Positions 26,829-37,061 of a stretch of DNA of 64,000 nt are shown one piece after another. The notes beneath the pieces are model-generated. The model did no database searches and was not told the origin of the DNA. It saw only the letters and a list, made by a program, of their open reading frames with translations. Position numbers and translations under genes: made by a program. Each line of letters begins with the position of its first letter. Positions within the stretch are counted from its first letter, which is position 1. The stretch spans positions 4,079,001-4,143,000 of the forward strand of contig NZ_CP136336.1 of assembly GCF_032681285.1 (NCBI RefSeq). The letters run 5' to 3'. This DNA comes from Piscinibacter gummiphilus. GTDB lineage: Bacteria; Pseudomonadota; Gammaproteobacteria; Burkholderiales; Burkholderiaceae_C.

Positions 26829-27452
26829 TTATCGAGCTTCGCGGAACTGCATCTCGCGCTGCGCGACGCGCACGCGGTCGAGGTCGTCTTCGGTGTCGAC
26901 GTCGAGCAGCACGCCGGGGTCGTCGACCTCCACACCCATCGCCGGGTAGCGGGCCAGCAGGCGGCGGGCGCCTTCATCGCCGGTGAGCATCACCAGCTCC
27001 GAATACAGCTCGGCGGAAAAGCCCACCGGGTGCCCGCGCAGGCCGCGGTGCTGCGCGTAGGCAATCGCGTTGCCGTCGAGTTCGTCGGCCACCTGGCGCA
27101 GCGTCGAGGTCTGGATCATCGGCATGTCGGCCGGCAGGATGAGCCAGCCCGACGCATCGGAGCGCGCTGCCACGCCGGCCGCGATGGAGTAGCCCATGCC
27201 CAGCGCCTGCGCCGCGGGCGAGCCAGCCGGCGGCAGCACCACCATGTCGCGCGTGGCCACGTGGCGGCTCACCATTTCGGCGAGCGGCTCGGTGGTCACC
27301 ACCAGCACCGGCATCTGCGTGGCCAGCGCGTTGGAGATGGTCGTGGCCAGCACGGTGGACGCGCCCAGCGTCTGCACCAGCTTGTGGTGCAGGCCGCGAA
27401 AGCGCGAACCACGGCCCGCCGCCAACACCACCACTGCCGGCCGTGACTTCAT
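26829..27452 (-). CDS. mocA: MocA-like molybdenum cofactor nucleotidyltransferase
   Basis: The start is the ATG giving MKSRPAVVVLAAGRGSRF (207 residues). That N-terminus is the nucleotide-binding signature of the MobA/MocA (NTP_transf_3) family; LPADMPMI is the metal-binding motif and RGHPVGFS the later substrate loop. MocA makes molybdopterin cytosine dinucleotide, the cofactor form used by xanthine-oxidase-type hydroxylases. The gene lies just downstream of, and on the same strand as, a two-subunit hydroxylase of exactly that type, so it very probably serves it. A 155-base gap separates them, in which I see no gene. Confidence 0.85.
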   Translation of the reverse strand: MKSRPAVVVLAAGRGSRFRGLHHKLVQTLGASTVLATTISNALATQMPVLVVTTEPLAEMVSRHVATRDMVVLPPAGSPAAQALGMGYSIAAGVAARSDASGWLILPADMPMIQTSTLRQVADELDGNAIAYAQHRGLRGHPVGFSAELYSELVMLTGDEGARRLLARYPAMGVEVDDPGVLLDVDTEDDLDRVRVAQREMQFREAR

Positions 27453-27607
27453 TCGGCCTACTCCCCGATGTGGCGGCTCCACTGCGGGCCGCCTGTCATC
27501 AAGAATCGGATTTCGGGCCTCTAAACGATAGTGGGGGCTTCACTTAAGGCCTTCCCCGTAAGGCATTTTGAGTAAGACCACCACCCTTCAGCAGCCCCGT
27601 ACAAGCC

Positions 27608-29827
27608 TCATACAAATTCAAACGGCAGTGCACGCATGGGTTTGCCGGTGAGGCGGGCCAGGGCGTTGGCGAACGCCGGTGCCAAGGGCGGCAAACCGGG
27701 CTCGCCCATGCCCGTCGGCGCCTCGGTGCTCGGCACGATGTGCACCGAGATGGCCGGCATCTGCGGCATGCGAGCCACCGTGTAGTCGCCAAAGTTGCTC
27801 TGCTGCACGACGCCGTCTTTCAGCGTGATGGCCGCCCCCGGCAAGGTGGTGCCGAGCCCCATCAGCGCAGCGCCCTGCACCTGCGCCTCGATGGCCATCG
27901 GGTTGACCGCCGTGCCGCAGGCCACGCCGGCGGTGACCCGGTGCAGGGTGGGCTGGCCCTCGCGCATCGACGCCTCCACCACGTAGGCGACCACCGAGCC
28001 GAACGACTCGTGCACCGCCACACCGAAGGCATGGCCTTTGGGCAGCGTCTTATGGCCGTAGCCCGACTTCTCGACCGCGAGCTCCAGCGCCGCGAGGTGG
28101 TGCTTGTGCTTCTCGCCCAACAGCTGGCGTCGGTAGGCCACCGGGTCTTGCGCGGTGATGCGGGCGATCTCGTCGATGAGCGTCTCCATCACGAAGGCGG
28201 TGTGCGTATGCCCCACCGAGCGCCACCACAGCACCGGCACGTTGACCTTGGGGTGATGGATCTGCAGCGCGAGCGGCACGTTGTAGGGCGTGTCGGCCAC
28301 GCCTTCGACCATGACGCCGTCGACACCGTTCTTCACCAGGAAGGCCTCGAAGGGCGTGCCCATCAGGATCGACTGGCCGACGATGGTGTGGTTCCAGCCC
28401 AGCACCTGGCCTTTTTCGTCGAAGCCGATCTCGGCGCGGTGCACATGTGCGGGCCGGTAGTAGCCGCCCTTGATGTCGTCTTCGCGGCTCCACACGATCT
28501 TGAGCGGGCCCGAGTTGCCCGACAGGCGCCACGCATCGGCCACGCGTGCGGCCTCCACCAGGTAGTCGGAACTCGGCACCGCACGCCGGCCGAAGCCGCC
28601 ACCGGCCATGGCGGTGGTGAGCTGAACGTCCTGCGGCTTGAGCTTGAGCACCGCGGCCACGGCCCCCTGGTCGATGGTCTGGAACTGCGAGCCCGCGGTG
28701 ATCTTGCAGGTGCGCCCGTCGAAATCGATCAGGCAGTTGAGCGGCTCCATCGGCGCATGCGCGAGATACGGGAAGCTGAAGACCGCGTTGATCTTGCGCG
28801 GCGCCGAGGCGATCTTCGAGGTGTCGGCCTCGCGCACCTTCACACCGGGCTTGCCGGCCAGCTCGCGGTATGTCGCCAGCTGCGCCTGCGAGTCGACCTT
28901 CTCGACCGCCGCGCTGTTCCACACCACCTTCAGCGCATCGCGGCCCATCTTGGCGGGCCAGTAGCCGTCGGCGATCACCGCGAGGCCAGTCGCACCGCGG
29001 TCGAGCGGCACTTCCATCACCTCGACCACGCCTTTCACCGCACGCGCCTTGCTGGCATCGAAGCTCACGAGCTTCGCGCCGAAGACGGGCGGGTGCAGCA
29101 GCAGCACGGTCTTCATGCCGGCCAGTTGCGAGTCGATGCCGAACGCCTGCTGGCCGGTCGCCTTGGCCCGCGCATCGAGCCGCGGGGTGGGCTTGCCGAT
29201 GAGCTTGAAGTCCTTCGCGTTCTTGAGCGTGACGGTCTCGGGCACCGGCTGCTTCATCGCGTCGGCGGCCAGCTCGCCGAAGGTGGCGCGCTTGCCACCG
29301 GCCGACACCACGCCGTTCGACACGCGGCAGGCCGACGGTGCCACGTTCAAGCGTTGCGCGGCGGCGCTCACCAGCATCGCGCGGGTTCGGGCGCCGAGCT
29401 GGCGGTACTGCTGCCACGAGCTGCGAACCGAATTGGAGCCACCTGTCATCTGGATGCCGAACCCTGGGTCCTTGTAGGCATCACCTGCGGGCGCGAGTTC
29501 ACCGCGCACCTTGGACCAGTCGGCGTCCATCTCCTCGGCCACGAGCATGGGCAGGCTGGTGATGACCCCCTGGCCGAATTCGAGCCGGTTGACGAGCACG
29601 GTGACGGTGCCGTCGGTGTCAATGCGCACGAAGGCAGCGGGTTGTTCGCCCGGCTTGAGCGGCGCGGCCTTGGCGGGGGCCGACGCGGCCTGTGCGTCGG
29701 CCTCCTCGTGCGAGACGAAGAGCCCGAGCGCGAAGCCGGTGCCCGCGCCGAGCTTCAGAAAGTTGCGACGGCCGAGGTTGCTCGCCTGCTGCGCGCCCAC
29801 GCGGGCCATGAGGTGGTCGTAGTTCAT
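27608..29827 (-). CDS. iorB: Isoquinoline 1-oxidoreductase-type molybdenum hydroxylase, large subunit
   Basis: The protein has 739 residues with the start at [12 protein letters not shown] twin-arginine signal ([14 protein letters not shown]) lies near residue 20, so the folded enzyme is exported to the periplasm. The rest follows the IorB/aldehyde-oxidase-type pattern: [44 protein letters not shown], and the catalytic-Glu region [19 protein letters not shown] near the C-terminus. It binds molybdopterin cytosine dinucleotide and hydroxylates N-heterocycles or aldehydes with electrons passed to the iron-sulfur subunit. The small subunit is encoded 13 bases upstream on the same strand. No cytochrome partner gene is adjacent. 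Substrate is not predictable. Confidence 0.92.
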   Translation of the reverse strand: MNYDHLMARVGAQQASNLGRRNFLKLGAGTGFALGLFVSHEEADAQAASAPAKAAPLKPGEQPAAFVRIDTDGTVTVLVNRLEFGQGVITSLPMLVAEEMDADWSKVRGELAPAGDAYKDPGFGIQMTGGSNSVRSSWQQYRQLGARTRAMLVSAAAQRLNVAPSACRVSNGVVSAGGKRATFGELAADAMKQPVPETVTLKNAKDFKLIGKPTPRLDARAKATGQQAFGIDSQLAGMKTVLLLHPPVFGAKLVSFDASKARAVKGVVEVMEVPLDRGATGLAVIADGYWPAKMGRDALKVVWNSAAVEKVDSQAQLATYRELAGKPGVKVREADTSKIASAPRKINAVFSFPYLAHAPMEPLNCLIDFDGRTCKITAGSQFQTIDQGAVAAVLKLKPQDVQLTTAMAGGGFGRRAVPSSDYLVEAARVADAWRLSGNSGPLKIVWSREDDIKGGYYRPAHVHRAEIGFDEKGQVLGWNHTIVGQSILMGTPFEAFLVKNGVDGVMVEGVADTPYNVPLALQIHHPKVNVPVLWWRSVGHTHTAFVMETLIDEIARITAQDPVAYRRQLLGEKHKHHLAALELAVEKSGYGHKTLPKGHAFGVAVHESFGSVVAYVVEASMREGQPTLHRVTAGVACGTAVNPMAIEAQVQGAALMGLGTTLPGAAITLKDGVVQQSNFGDYTVARMPQMPAISVHIVPSTEAPTGMGEPGLPPLAPAFANALARLTGKPMRALPFEFV

Positions 29828-29840
29828 GCGTCGTGCCTCC

Positions 29841-30299
29841 TCACGCCAGCGCCTGCGCGGCGTCTTTGATGGCGGCGCGGATGCGCGCGTAGGTGCCGCA
29901 GCGGCAGATGTTGCCGGCCATGGCGGTGTCGATGTCGGCATCGCTCGGGCGGCGTTTGCTCTTGAGCAGGCCAATGGCGCTCATGATCTGGCCGCTCTGG
30001 CAGTAGCCGCATTGCGCCACGTCATGCTTGATCCATGCGGCCTGCACCGCACGGCCGACCTTGTCGTCGGCCATCGCCTCGATGGTGGTGATCTTCTGCG
30101 TGCCCACCGCGGAGATCGGCGTCACGCAGCTGCGCGTGGGCTGGCCGTCGACGTGCACCGTGCAGGCGCCGCACAGCGCCGCACCGCAGCCGAACTTGGT
30201 GCCGGTGAGCTGCAGGTTGTCGCGCAGCGCCCACAGCACGGGGGTGGAAGGGTCGGCATCGACGTTCACCGTCTTGCCATTGACGTTCATCGTGGTCAT
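29841..30299 (-). CDS. iorA: [2Fe-2S] subunit of the isoquinoline oxidoreductase-type hydroxylase
   Basis: The start gives [17 protein letters not shown] (152 residues). The plant-ferredoxin-type cluster is held by C38, C43, C46 and C58, and the second cluster by C97, C100, C132 and C134, as in all small subunits of xanthine-oxidase-family enzymes. It has no signal peptide of its own and would be carried across the membrane with the Tat-signal large subunit. It starts the operon iorA-iorB(-mocA). The promoter must lie in the 73 bases shared with divergent pdxH. Confidence 0.94.
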   Translation of the reverse strand: MTTMNVNGKTVNVDADPSTPVLWALRDNLQLTGTKFGCGAALCGACTVHVDGQPTRSCVTPISAVGTQKITTIEAMADDKVGRAVQAAWIKHDVAQCGYCQSGQIMSAIGLLKSKRRPSDADIDTAMAGNICRCGTYARIRAAIKDAAQALA

Positions 30300-30372
30300 T
30301 GCAAGGCTTTCAAAAAAAGCGAAGGCGGAGGGTATACCGCTTCGCAGGACTTGTGTTTTTATACTCGGCCGC

Positions 30373-31014
30373 ATGAGCACCCAGAACATCGCCGACCTGC
30401 GCAAGAGCTACGAGCGCGCCGAGCTGGACGAAGAGGCCTCGCGCGAGGACCCGCTCGAGCAATTCGGCCTGTGGCTGCAGCAGGCACTCGATGCGCAGGT
30501 GCCCGAGCCGAACGCGATGACGCTTGCCACCGTGGGCGAAGGCGGCCGGCCATCGACGCGCATCGTGCTCATCAAGGGCTTCGATGCGCGCGGCATCGTC
30601 TGGTACACCAACTACGAGAGCCGCAAGGGGCGTGAGCTGGCCTTGCACGCACAGGCGGCGCTGCAGTTCCACTGGGTCGAGTTGGAGCGCGTGGTGCGCA
30701 TCGAAGGACGCGTGGAGAAGACGAGCGCCGACGAGTCGGATGCGTACTTCAACTCGCGCCCGCTCGACAACCGCCTCGGCGCCTGGGCCTCGCCGCAGAG
30801 CCAGGTGATCTCGTCGCGCGCCGTGCTGGTGGCCAATGCCGCGAAGGCGGCGGCGCGTTATGCGCTCTCGCCACCGCGCCCGCCACACTGGGGTGGCTAC
30901 CGCCTGGTGCCCGACACCTGGGAGTTCTGGCAGGGCCGCAAGTCGCGGCTGCACGATCGGCTGCGCTATCGGCTCGAGGGCACGAGCTGGGTGCGCGAAC
31001 GCCTCGCACCCTGA
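30373..31014 (+). CDS. pdxH: Pyridoxamine/pyridoxine 5'-phosphate oxidase
   Basis: The 213-residue FMN enzyme makes pyridoxal 5'-phosphate from PNP or PMP. The motifs match: [74 protein letters not shown], and the C-terminal [20 protein letters not shown] start at the ATG giving [14 protein letters not shown], the usual N-terminus; the open frame further upstream runs through the divergent iorA promoter. A TATACT element lies just before the gene but without a matching -35. It converges with the hybrid kinase gene. Confidence 0.96.
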   Translation: MSTQNIADLRKSYERAELDEEASREDPLEQFGLWLQQALDAQVPEPNAMTLATVGEGGRPSTRIVLIKGFDARGIVWYTNYESRKGRELALHAQAALQFHWVELERVVRIEGRVEKTSADESDAYFNSRPLDNRLGAWASPQSQVISSRAVLVANAAKAAARYALSPPRPPHWGGYRLVPDTWEFWQGRKSRLHDRLRYRLEGTSWVRERLAP

Positions 31015-31023
31015 GCGCCACGG

Positions 31024-34000
31024 TCAGTGTGTGAGATGCGCCTGCGCCAAGCGCGTGAGGTTGCGCAGGAACGCATGGAAGTCGATCGGCTTCGTCCAGT
31101 AGTCGTCGAAGCCCGCCTGCTTCGCCCGGTTCACGTCTTCGGGCATCGCATTGGCCGACAGCGCCACGATGGTCATGTCCGACGGCATCGAGGCGGCCTT
31201 CAGGCGGCGCAGCACCTCGAAGCCATCGATGTCGGGCAGCTGCATGTCGACCAGCACCACATGCGGCGCATCGGCCACCGCACGGCTCACGCCTGAGACG
31301 CCGTCGACCGCCACGCTCAGGTTGACGTCGGGCCGCAGCGCCACCAGTTCCTGCACCAGCACCACGTTGACCGGGTTGTCTTCGATGTAGAGCACGTTCA
31401 GGCGAGTGCTGCCGGCCGCGTCGCCTTTGCCGAGGTCGGCATGGAAGCCGGTGTGCGGCTCGAGTTCGAGGGTCTCGGGCGCTCGTTCGGCGGGCAGCGT
31501 GACCTGGAACTCGCTGCCGTGGCCGGGCTCGCTCGTCACCGTCAGGTCGCCACCCATCAGGCGCACGAGGTGGTGGACGATCGCGAGGCCGATGCCGGTG
31601 CCGGGGATGGTGCCGCGCTCGGCGCCGAGGCGGTTGAAGGGCTGGAAGAGCTGCGTGCACTGCTCGGCCGAGAGGCCGCGGCCGGTATCACGCACCGAGA
31701 GCGTCCACGCCGGCTGGTCGCGATGGGTGGTGGAACTGGCGGCGATCCACACCTGGCCTTGCGGCTTGTTGTACTTGATCGCGTTGCTGATGAGGTTGGA
31801 CAGGATCTGCCGCACACGCCGCGGGTCGGCGCGCACCCAGCCGCGCATCGGCTGCGGATGGATCTGCACCGCGGCCTGCGAAGCCTGCAGCTGCGTCCAC
31901 TGCAGCACGTCGTCGAGCGAGGACTGCAGCGACACCGCCTCGTACGTGAGCGGCAAGGCGTCGGACTCGATGGTGGCGAGGTCGAGCACATCGTCGATCA
32001 GCGCCAGCAGGTGCAGGCCGGCGGAGTGGATGCGGTCGACACGCTGGCGCTGCTGCGTGCTCAGGCGCTCGGTCAGGTCGTTGCCGAGCAGCTGCGCGAA
32101 GCCGAGCACCGCATTGAGCGGCGTGCGCAGCTCATGGCTCATGCGCGCGAGGAACTGGCTCTTGGCCGCGCTCGCCTGCACCGCCGCGGCCTTCTCGCGC
32201 AAGGCCTGCTCGGCGCGGCGGCGCTCGGTGATGTCCCAGGTGACGCCGAGCATCTTCTCGGGGTCGCCATGCACGTCGCGTTTCACCAGCCCGCGCGTGG
32301 CCAGCCAGCGGATCGACCCATCGGGGAAGACCACGCGGAATTCGTTCTCGTAGCTGTCGCCTTCTTTGCCCGCACGCGCCTTGTTGCGGTTGATGTTTTC
32401 CAGGTCGTCGGGGTGGTAAGCGGCGTAGCGCATGTCGTCGGGTGGCGTCTCGGGCCCGACGGGCAGGCCGCGCAGGCGGTACATCTGCGCGTCCCACTTG
32501 GCGCGGCCGGTGCGCAGGTCGCGCTCCCAGGTGCCGATTCCGGCCGACTCGGTGGCCAGGCGGGCGCGCTCCTGCATCTGCCGCAGCTCGGCCTGGGTGC
32601 GCTGCAGGTTCGTGATGTCGAGGTTGACGCCGAAGGCCAGGTCGCGGTTGCCGAGCACCTCGCGGCGCGACCACGAGGCCACCCAGCGCACCGCACCGTT
32701 GGGCCGCACGATGCGGAACTCGGCGTGCAGGCCTTGCGGGCTGGTGCCGGTGACGGGGCGGTGATTGCGGGCAATCTCGCGGTCCTGCGGGTGCACGAGC
32801 TCGTTGAGCCAGACGTCGTTGTTCGGCGGCGGCTGGTCGCGCGGCACGCCGTAGAGCCGGTACATCTGCTCGTTCCATTCGATCTCGCGCGTCTCGATGT
32901 CGACGCTCCAGATGCCCACGCCGGCCGCGTTGGTGACGCGGTCGATGCGCTGGGCGTAGGCCTTGGCACGCTCGCGCTCGGCGATCTGCTCGGTCATGTC
33001 GATGGTCACGCCCGAGAGGCCGATCACGTTGCCCCTCGCATCAAACTCCGCGACACGACGGGTGTAGAGGTTGCGATAGTGGCCGCTGCGATGGCGGTAG
33101 CGCGCTTCGACATCGACCACGCCGCGCGTTCCGATGGCCTCCTCGGCCGCAGCGACCACCGCGGGCCGGTCGTCGGGGTGGATGAGTTCGCGCAGCTGCT
33201 CGACGGTGAGCTTGTCTGTCGCAGGGTCGAGGCCCAGCATGGCGTAGCCCCAGTCGCTGAAGTAGACGCGCTGGTTGATGAGGTCGAGCCGCCACAGCGC
33301 CACCGCGGCGAGGTCGACCGCGCGCACCCACAGCGCTGCCGTGGCCTCGCTCGTGCGCAGGCGGTCGGCGATCTCGGTTTCGTCGATCAGGAGGCCGGTC
33401 ATGCGCGCGGGCACGCCGCGGGGGTCGTTTTCCACTTCGCACAGGGCACGGATGTCTTTCACCGCACCACCCGGCGAGACGATGCGGTAGTGCGTCTCGT
33501 AGCGGCCCGCTGCCTGCGCGAAACGGCGGTACTCGGCGTCCAGGCGTGCGCGGTCATCGGGGTGCACCAGCTCGAGATTGGCGTTGCGGGGCGGCATGCC
33601 GCGGGCGGGGTCGAGGCCGAGCAGGCCGAACATGTGGGCGTCCCAGCGGGTTTCGCCGGTGGCGAGGTCGTGTTCCCACGACGCCATGCGACCCAGGGTC
33701 TGCACCATGTCGAGCCGGTGGGTCAGGCGTTCGACGTCACCGGCAACTGGCTCCAGCCAGACGAGCCAGCCCGGCTCGAGCGCCACCGCCGTCCAGTTGA
33801 ATTCGACGCCCGCGGGCTCCATCGCCACACGGCCCTGGTTCTGCCCCGCATCGAGGCGCGCACGCACGGCTGAGGCAAGCACCGGCCAGTGGTGCTCGGC
33901 CAGCCCGCGTTGGGACGCCCACGCGGTGGCCGCGGGGTTGGGCTGCCATCCGCCCGCATCGCCGCGCTCGTGCGGCGGCTGCACCGCCGCAAGCCTCAGG

Positions 34001-34044
34001 GCGAGGCCGGGCGCGCGCCACCACAGTTGTTCAATGCCATCCAT
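31024..34044 (-). CDS. Soluble hybrid histidine kinase with four PAS domains and a receiver domain
   Basis: The product has 1006 residues from the ATG giving MDGIEQLWWRAP; a TTG start 25 codons upstream is possible. The order is an unassigned N-terminal region (about 1-120), four PAS/PAC units (each with HPDD or HPQD and a W-x-x-D start, such as MASWEHDLATGE and GIGTWERDLRTGR), HisKA with the phosphorylated His in FLARMSHELRTPLNA, HATPase with NLISNAIKYN and GTGIGLAIVHHLV, and a C-terminal receiver (VLYIEDNPVN, LVDMQLPDIDGFE). No membrane helix is visible, so it senses a cytoplasmic cue through its PAS domains. The output partner is not encoded nearby. The long 147-base gap before it holds no gene. 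Confidence 0.92.
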   Translation of the reverse strand: MDGIEQLWWRAPGLALRLAAVQPPHERGDAGGWQPNPAATAWASQRGLAEHHWPVLASAVRARLDAGQNQGRVAMEPAGVEFNWTAVALEPGWLVWLEPVAGDVERLTHRLDMVQTLGRMASWEHDLATGETRWDAHMFGLLGLDPARGMPPRNANLELVHPDDRARLDAEYRRFAQAAGRYETHYRIVSPGGAVKDIRALCEVENDPRGVPARMTGLLIDETEIADRLRTSEATAALWVRAVDLAAVALWRLDLINQRVYFSDWGYAMLGLDPATDKLTVEQLRELIHPDDRPAVVAAAEEAIGTRGVVDVEARYRHRSGHYRNLYTRRVAEFDARGNVIGLSGVTIDMTEQIAERERAKAYAQRIDRVTNAAGVGIWSVDIETREIEWNEQMYRLYGVPRDQPPPNNDVWLNELVHPQDREIARNHRPVTGTSPQGLHAEFRIVRPNGAVRWVASWSRREVLGNRDLAFGVNLDITNLQRTQAELRQMQERARLATESAGIGTWERDLRTGRAKWDAQMYRLRGLPVGPETPPDDMRYAAYHPDDLENINRNKARAGKEGDSYENEFRVVFPDGSIRWLATRGLVKRDVHGDPEKMLGVTWDITERRRAEQALREKAAAVQASAAKSQFLARMSHELRTPLNAVLGFAQLLGNDLTERLSTQQRQRVDRIHSAGLHLLALIDDVLDLATIESDALPLTYEAVSLQSSLDDVLQWTQLQASQAAVQIHPQPMRGWVRADPRRVRQILSNLISNAIKYNKPQGQVWIAASSTTHRDQPAWTLSVRDTGRGLSAEQCTQLFQPFNRLGAERGTIPGTGIGLAIVHHLVRLMGGDLTVTSEPGHGSEFQVTLPAERAPETLELEPHTGFHADLGKGDAAGSTRLNVLYIEDNPVNVVLVQELVALRPDVNLSVAVDGVSGVSRAVADAPHVVLVDMQLPDIDGFEVLRRLKAASMPSDMTIVALSANAMPEDVNRAKQAGFDDYWTKPIDFHAFLRNLTRLAQAHLTH

Positions 34045-34191
34045 GCAAGACACCGCGACCGCGCGGGCGAGCGGCCAGTTACAAACGGTGCTGGGCAGTC
34101 TATCGAGGCTGCGGCGCAATCTTCACAGGAGAAGCACCGGGGACAGCAGGGCCGCTGCCAAATCGCGCACGCTGCCGCACGCGGTGAAGGC

Positions 34192-34731
34192 TCAGGCCGC
34201 CTTGACCAGGCTGGCGAAGGTCTTGCGGAATTTCTCCACCTTGGGCGCGACGACGAACGCGCAGTAGCCCTGGTTGGGGTGCTGGGCGAAGTAGTGCTGG
34301 TGGTATTCCTCGGCGCGCGAGTAGTTCGCAAGCGGCAACACCTCGGTGACGATGGGCGAGCGGTAGGTGCCGCTCGCAGCCATCTCGGCGATCACCTCGC
34401 GCGCCACTTTCTCCTGCTCGGGAGAGCTGAAGTAGATGCCCGAGCGGTACTGCGTGCCCACGTCGTTGCCCTGCCGGTTGAGGGAGGTCGGGTCGTGCAC
34501 GACGAAGAAGATCTCGAGCACCTCGCGCAGGCTGATCTGGTCGGTGTCGAAGCTCACGCGCACGACTTCGTTGTGCCCGGTGTTGCCGGTGCAGACCTGC
34601 TCGTAGCTTGGGTTGACCGCGTGGCCGTTGGAATAGCCGGATTCGACGGCAGTCACGCCGTTCACACGCTCATAGACCGCTTCGGTGCACCAGAAGCAGC
34701 CGCCGCCCAGGGTGATGGTGTCAATGCTCAT
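34192..34731 (-). CDS. msrA: Peptide methionine-S-sulfoxide reductase
   Basis: The start is the ATG after a strong GGAGG site, giving MSIDTITLGGGCFWC (179 residues). The catalytic cysteine is C12 in GGCFWC; the substrate pocket residues in HDPTSLNRQGNDVGTQYRSG are intact. The enzyme repairs oxidised methionine (S-epimer) in proteins. Only Cys15 and one late Cys are available as recycling residues. It has no signal peptide and is cytoplasmic. It is followed on the same strand, after 147 bases, by the hybrid kinase. Confidence 0.97.
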   Translation of the reverse strand: MSIDTITLGGGCFWCTEAVYERVNGVTAVESGYSNGHAVNPSYEQVCTGNTGHNEVVRVSFDTDQISLREVLEIFFVVHDPTSLNRQGNDVGTQYRSGIYFSSPEQEKVAREVIAEMAASGTYRSPIVTEVLPLANYSRAEEYHQHYFAQHPNQGYCAFVVAPKVEKFRKTFASLVKAA

Positions 34732-34782
34732 ACCGCCTCCGTCGCCAACAGACGCCGATTCTGACAAGGCGGCAATGACTTG

Positions 34783-36867
34783 TCAGAAGGCGTGGCTTGC
34801 GGTCAGGGCCAGCAGCCAGGTGCGAGGGAGTCCTGGCTCGAAGAAGCGGCCATTGCCCTCGTTGACGATCACCGAGCCGGCATAACGGCGGTCGGTCGCG
34901 TTGTCGAGGCGCACGAGCTGCGTGAAGCGCCAGCCGTCGAGCGATTGGGCAAAGCCCGCGCGCAGGTTGAGCAGCGTGACGGCAGGGGCAGCATCGGTGT
35001 TGCTGTCGTTGACCACGAGCGAGCCGGTGTGCACCACCTCGACGGCACTTTGAAAGCCACCCCAGGCCGCCTTGGGTGCCCAGGCAAGTTCCGCGAAAGC
35101 GCTGCGCTCGGGCGTGCCGGGCAGGCGGCGGCCATCGGCAAAGCGAGCGCGCAGCAGGTTGAGGCTCAGCGTGCTGCGCAGGCCGTCGGTGAGCTGCGCC
35201 ACGTGCGCGACTTCCAGGCCGCGGCGCTCGGTGGGGCCGGCGTTGCGGAAGGTGGAGCGGCCGCCGCTGTTGGTGTCGACCACGATCTCGTCTTTCGTGT
35301 CGATGTCGTAGAGCGCCGCGTCGAGGCGCTGCACGCCGTCGACCTTCCACTTCGCACCCAGCTCGAGGTGGCGGCTGCTGGAGGCGCGCAGGTCGGTGTT
35401 GAGCCCGGAGCCGACGTTGCGGTAGGCCAGCTCGGTGAAGGTCGGCGTCTCGTAGCCGCGGCCGGCGTTGAGGTAGACGTTGACTGTCTTCGCGGCGTGC
35501 CAGGTGAGGCCCAGCACCGGGTTCACGCCGCTGAAGCCGACGCTGCCGCTGTCGTCGGGGTTGTCGGGTGCCGGCGGCACGCCGGGCTGGATGAAGTAGT
35601 CGCGGGTCCGAAAGCGCACATCGATGCTGCGGGCGCCGGCGGTGAGCGTCCAGTCGCGGTGGACGTCGAGGCTCGCCTGCAGGTACGCGTCACGGTTCTC
35701 CACGACGTTGCGCTCGTCACGCTTGAGTGCACCTTGCGCGCCAAGGTTGTTGATGTAGCCCTGACGGTTCTCGCGCATGCGGTCGTACTCGATACCGCCC
35801 GTCAGGCGCAGCGCACGGCCCTCGTCCAGCGAGATGCGGTGCGAGAGCTGCGCGCCCAGACCGCCGTACCCGCGATCGAACTGAACCACTCCACCACTGC
35901 CCGTGTTGCTGGCCTGGGGAGGCGCGGTCAGCGGGATGCCGAGTGCGTTGAACAGATTGCGTTCACCGAGGTAGAGCCGGCCGGTAAAGAGCGTGGCCTC
36001 GCTGAAGCGGTGCTCGACCACCGTGCCGATCTGGTTCTGCCGCACCGTCTTGCGGGTGTCGTAGTCCATGGCAGCGGTCGCGACGGAGCGGGGATCGCTT
36101 TCCCACTGCGCCCGCGTCAGGCCGAGCGGGTCTTGTGTGTCGGGCTGATCGAGCGCGTTGACGACCACGCTCACGTGGGTGTCGCGGCTCAGGTCGCGCT
36201 GCCAGCGCGCATTGAACTGGCCACGGCGGGCGGCGCTGTGCTCGCGGTAGCCGTCGGTGTCGAAGCGTGAGGCGTCGAGCGTGATGCCGTCGCCGCTGGC
36301 GGTGGTGGTGCTGTACTTGAGGCCGAACTTGCGTTGCTCGTAGGGGCCGGCCGCCCCGCTCACGCTGAGCGTGGGGGTGGTGGCGTCGTCTTCGGTGAAG
36401 ACCTGCACCACGCCGCCGGCCGAGTTGCCGTAGAGCTGGGCCATCGGACCGCGCAGCACCTCGATGCGACCCGCCGAGGCCAGCGACACGTTGGACGCCT
36501 GGCCCTGGCCGTCGGGCATGGTGGCGGGAATGCCGTCGACGATGAGGCGCACGCCGCGCACGCCGAAGGTCGAGCGGGTGCCAAAGCCGCGGATGGAGAT
36601 CTGCAGGTCCTGCGCGTAGTTCTGGCGGTTGAGCGCCACGATGCCCGGTACGCGGTTGAGCACCTCGGAGAGGTTGACCTGCGGGCCGCCGTTGTCGATC
36701 GCCTCGCGTGTCACGGCAGTGATGGCAGCAGGCGAGTCAAAGGCGCTTTCACGAATGCGTTGTGCCGTGATGACCACCGGATCGAGCACGTTGGGAGCGC
36801 TTTGCGCGCTGGCGGCGGTGATCGCCCCGAGCGCGGGCAGGGCGGCGCAGATCACGCTGAATCTCAT
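34783..36867 (-). CDS. TonB-dependent outer-membrane receptor
   Basis: The 694-residue protein has a signal peptide (MRFSVICAALPALGAITAASA), a TonB-box-like VVITAQR, a complete plug domain (ISIRGFGTRSTFGVRGVRLI, IEVLRGPMAQLYGNSAGG) and a 22-strand barrel ending in the C-terminal phenylalanine needed for BAM insertion (LALTASHAF). It imports a scarce ligand using TonB energy. The layout and size are close to the YncD/PqqU and FecA-like groups, but the ligand cannot be told from sequence. I see no cobalamin riboswitch and no Fur box I would trust in the 194 bases before it. It may be a single-gene unit. Confidence 0.93.
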   Translation of the reverse strand: MRFSVICAALPALGAITAASAQSAPNVLDPVVITAQRIRESAFDSPAAITAVTREAIDNGGPQVNLSEVLNRVPGIVALNRQNYAQDLQISIRGFGTRSTFGVRGVRLIVDGIPATMPDGQGQASNVSLASAGRIEVLRGPMAQLYGNSAGGVVQVFTEDDATTPTLSVSGAAGPYEQRKFGLKYSTTTASGDGITLDASRFDTDGYREHSAARRGQFNARWQRDLSRDTHVSVVVNALDQPDTQDPLGLTRAQWESDPRSVATAAMDYDTRKTVRQNQIGTVVEHRFSEATLFTGRLYLGERNLFNALGIPLTAPPQASNTGSGGVVQFDRGYGGLGAQLSHRISLDEGRALRLTGGIEYDRMRENRQGYINNLGAQGALKRDERNVVENRDAYLQASLDVHRDWTLTAGARSIDVRFRTRDYFIQPGVPPAPDNPDDSGSVGFSGVNPVLGLTWHAAKTVNVYLNAGRGYETPTFTELAYRNVGSGLNTDLRASSSRHLELGAKWKVDGVQRLDAALYDIDTKDEIVVDTNSGGRSTFRNAGPTERRGLEVAHVAQLTDGLRSTLSLNLLRARFADGRRLPGTPERSAFAELAWAPKAAWGGFQSAVEVVHTGSLVVNDSNTDAAPAVTLLNLRAGFAQSLDGWRFTQLVRLDNATDRRYAGSVIVNEGNGRFFEPGLPRTWLLALTASHAF

Positions 36868-37061
36868 GGAGGTGCTGTCCTGGTTGCAGAGCGGGCGACT
36901 GTTTCATGCCACCCCTCGACCGTGAACCCCGGGCAAGCGAGGAATTTGTCACCGATCGTGCGCCATGTCGGCGCAAACACGGGGTGGGCGCGTGGGCGCG
37001 ACCGGCAAAATCCGCGCCGGGCCGAGGGAGCCCGCCCACTTCCATCAAGAAAGAGAACGGC

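Noticed and set aside
27740..29869. Long open frame antisense to iorB
   Set aside because: Shadow of the molybdenum hydroxylase gene; no recognisable domain.
31441..33873. Long open frame antisense to the hybrid kinase
   Set aside because: Low-information Ala/Arg/His/Val sequence, no start signal, and the opposite strand carries PAS, HisKA, HATPase and receiver motifs.
36868..37061. Possible cobalamin riboswitch before the TonB-dependent receptor
   Set aside because: The conserved B12-box and core segments are not seen on the minus strand.
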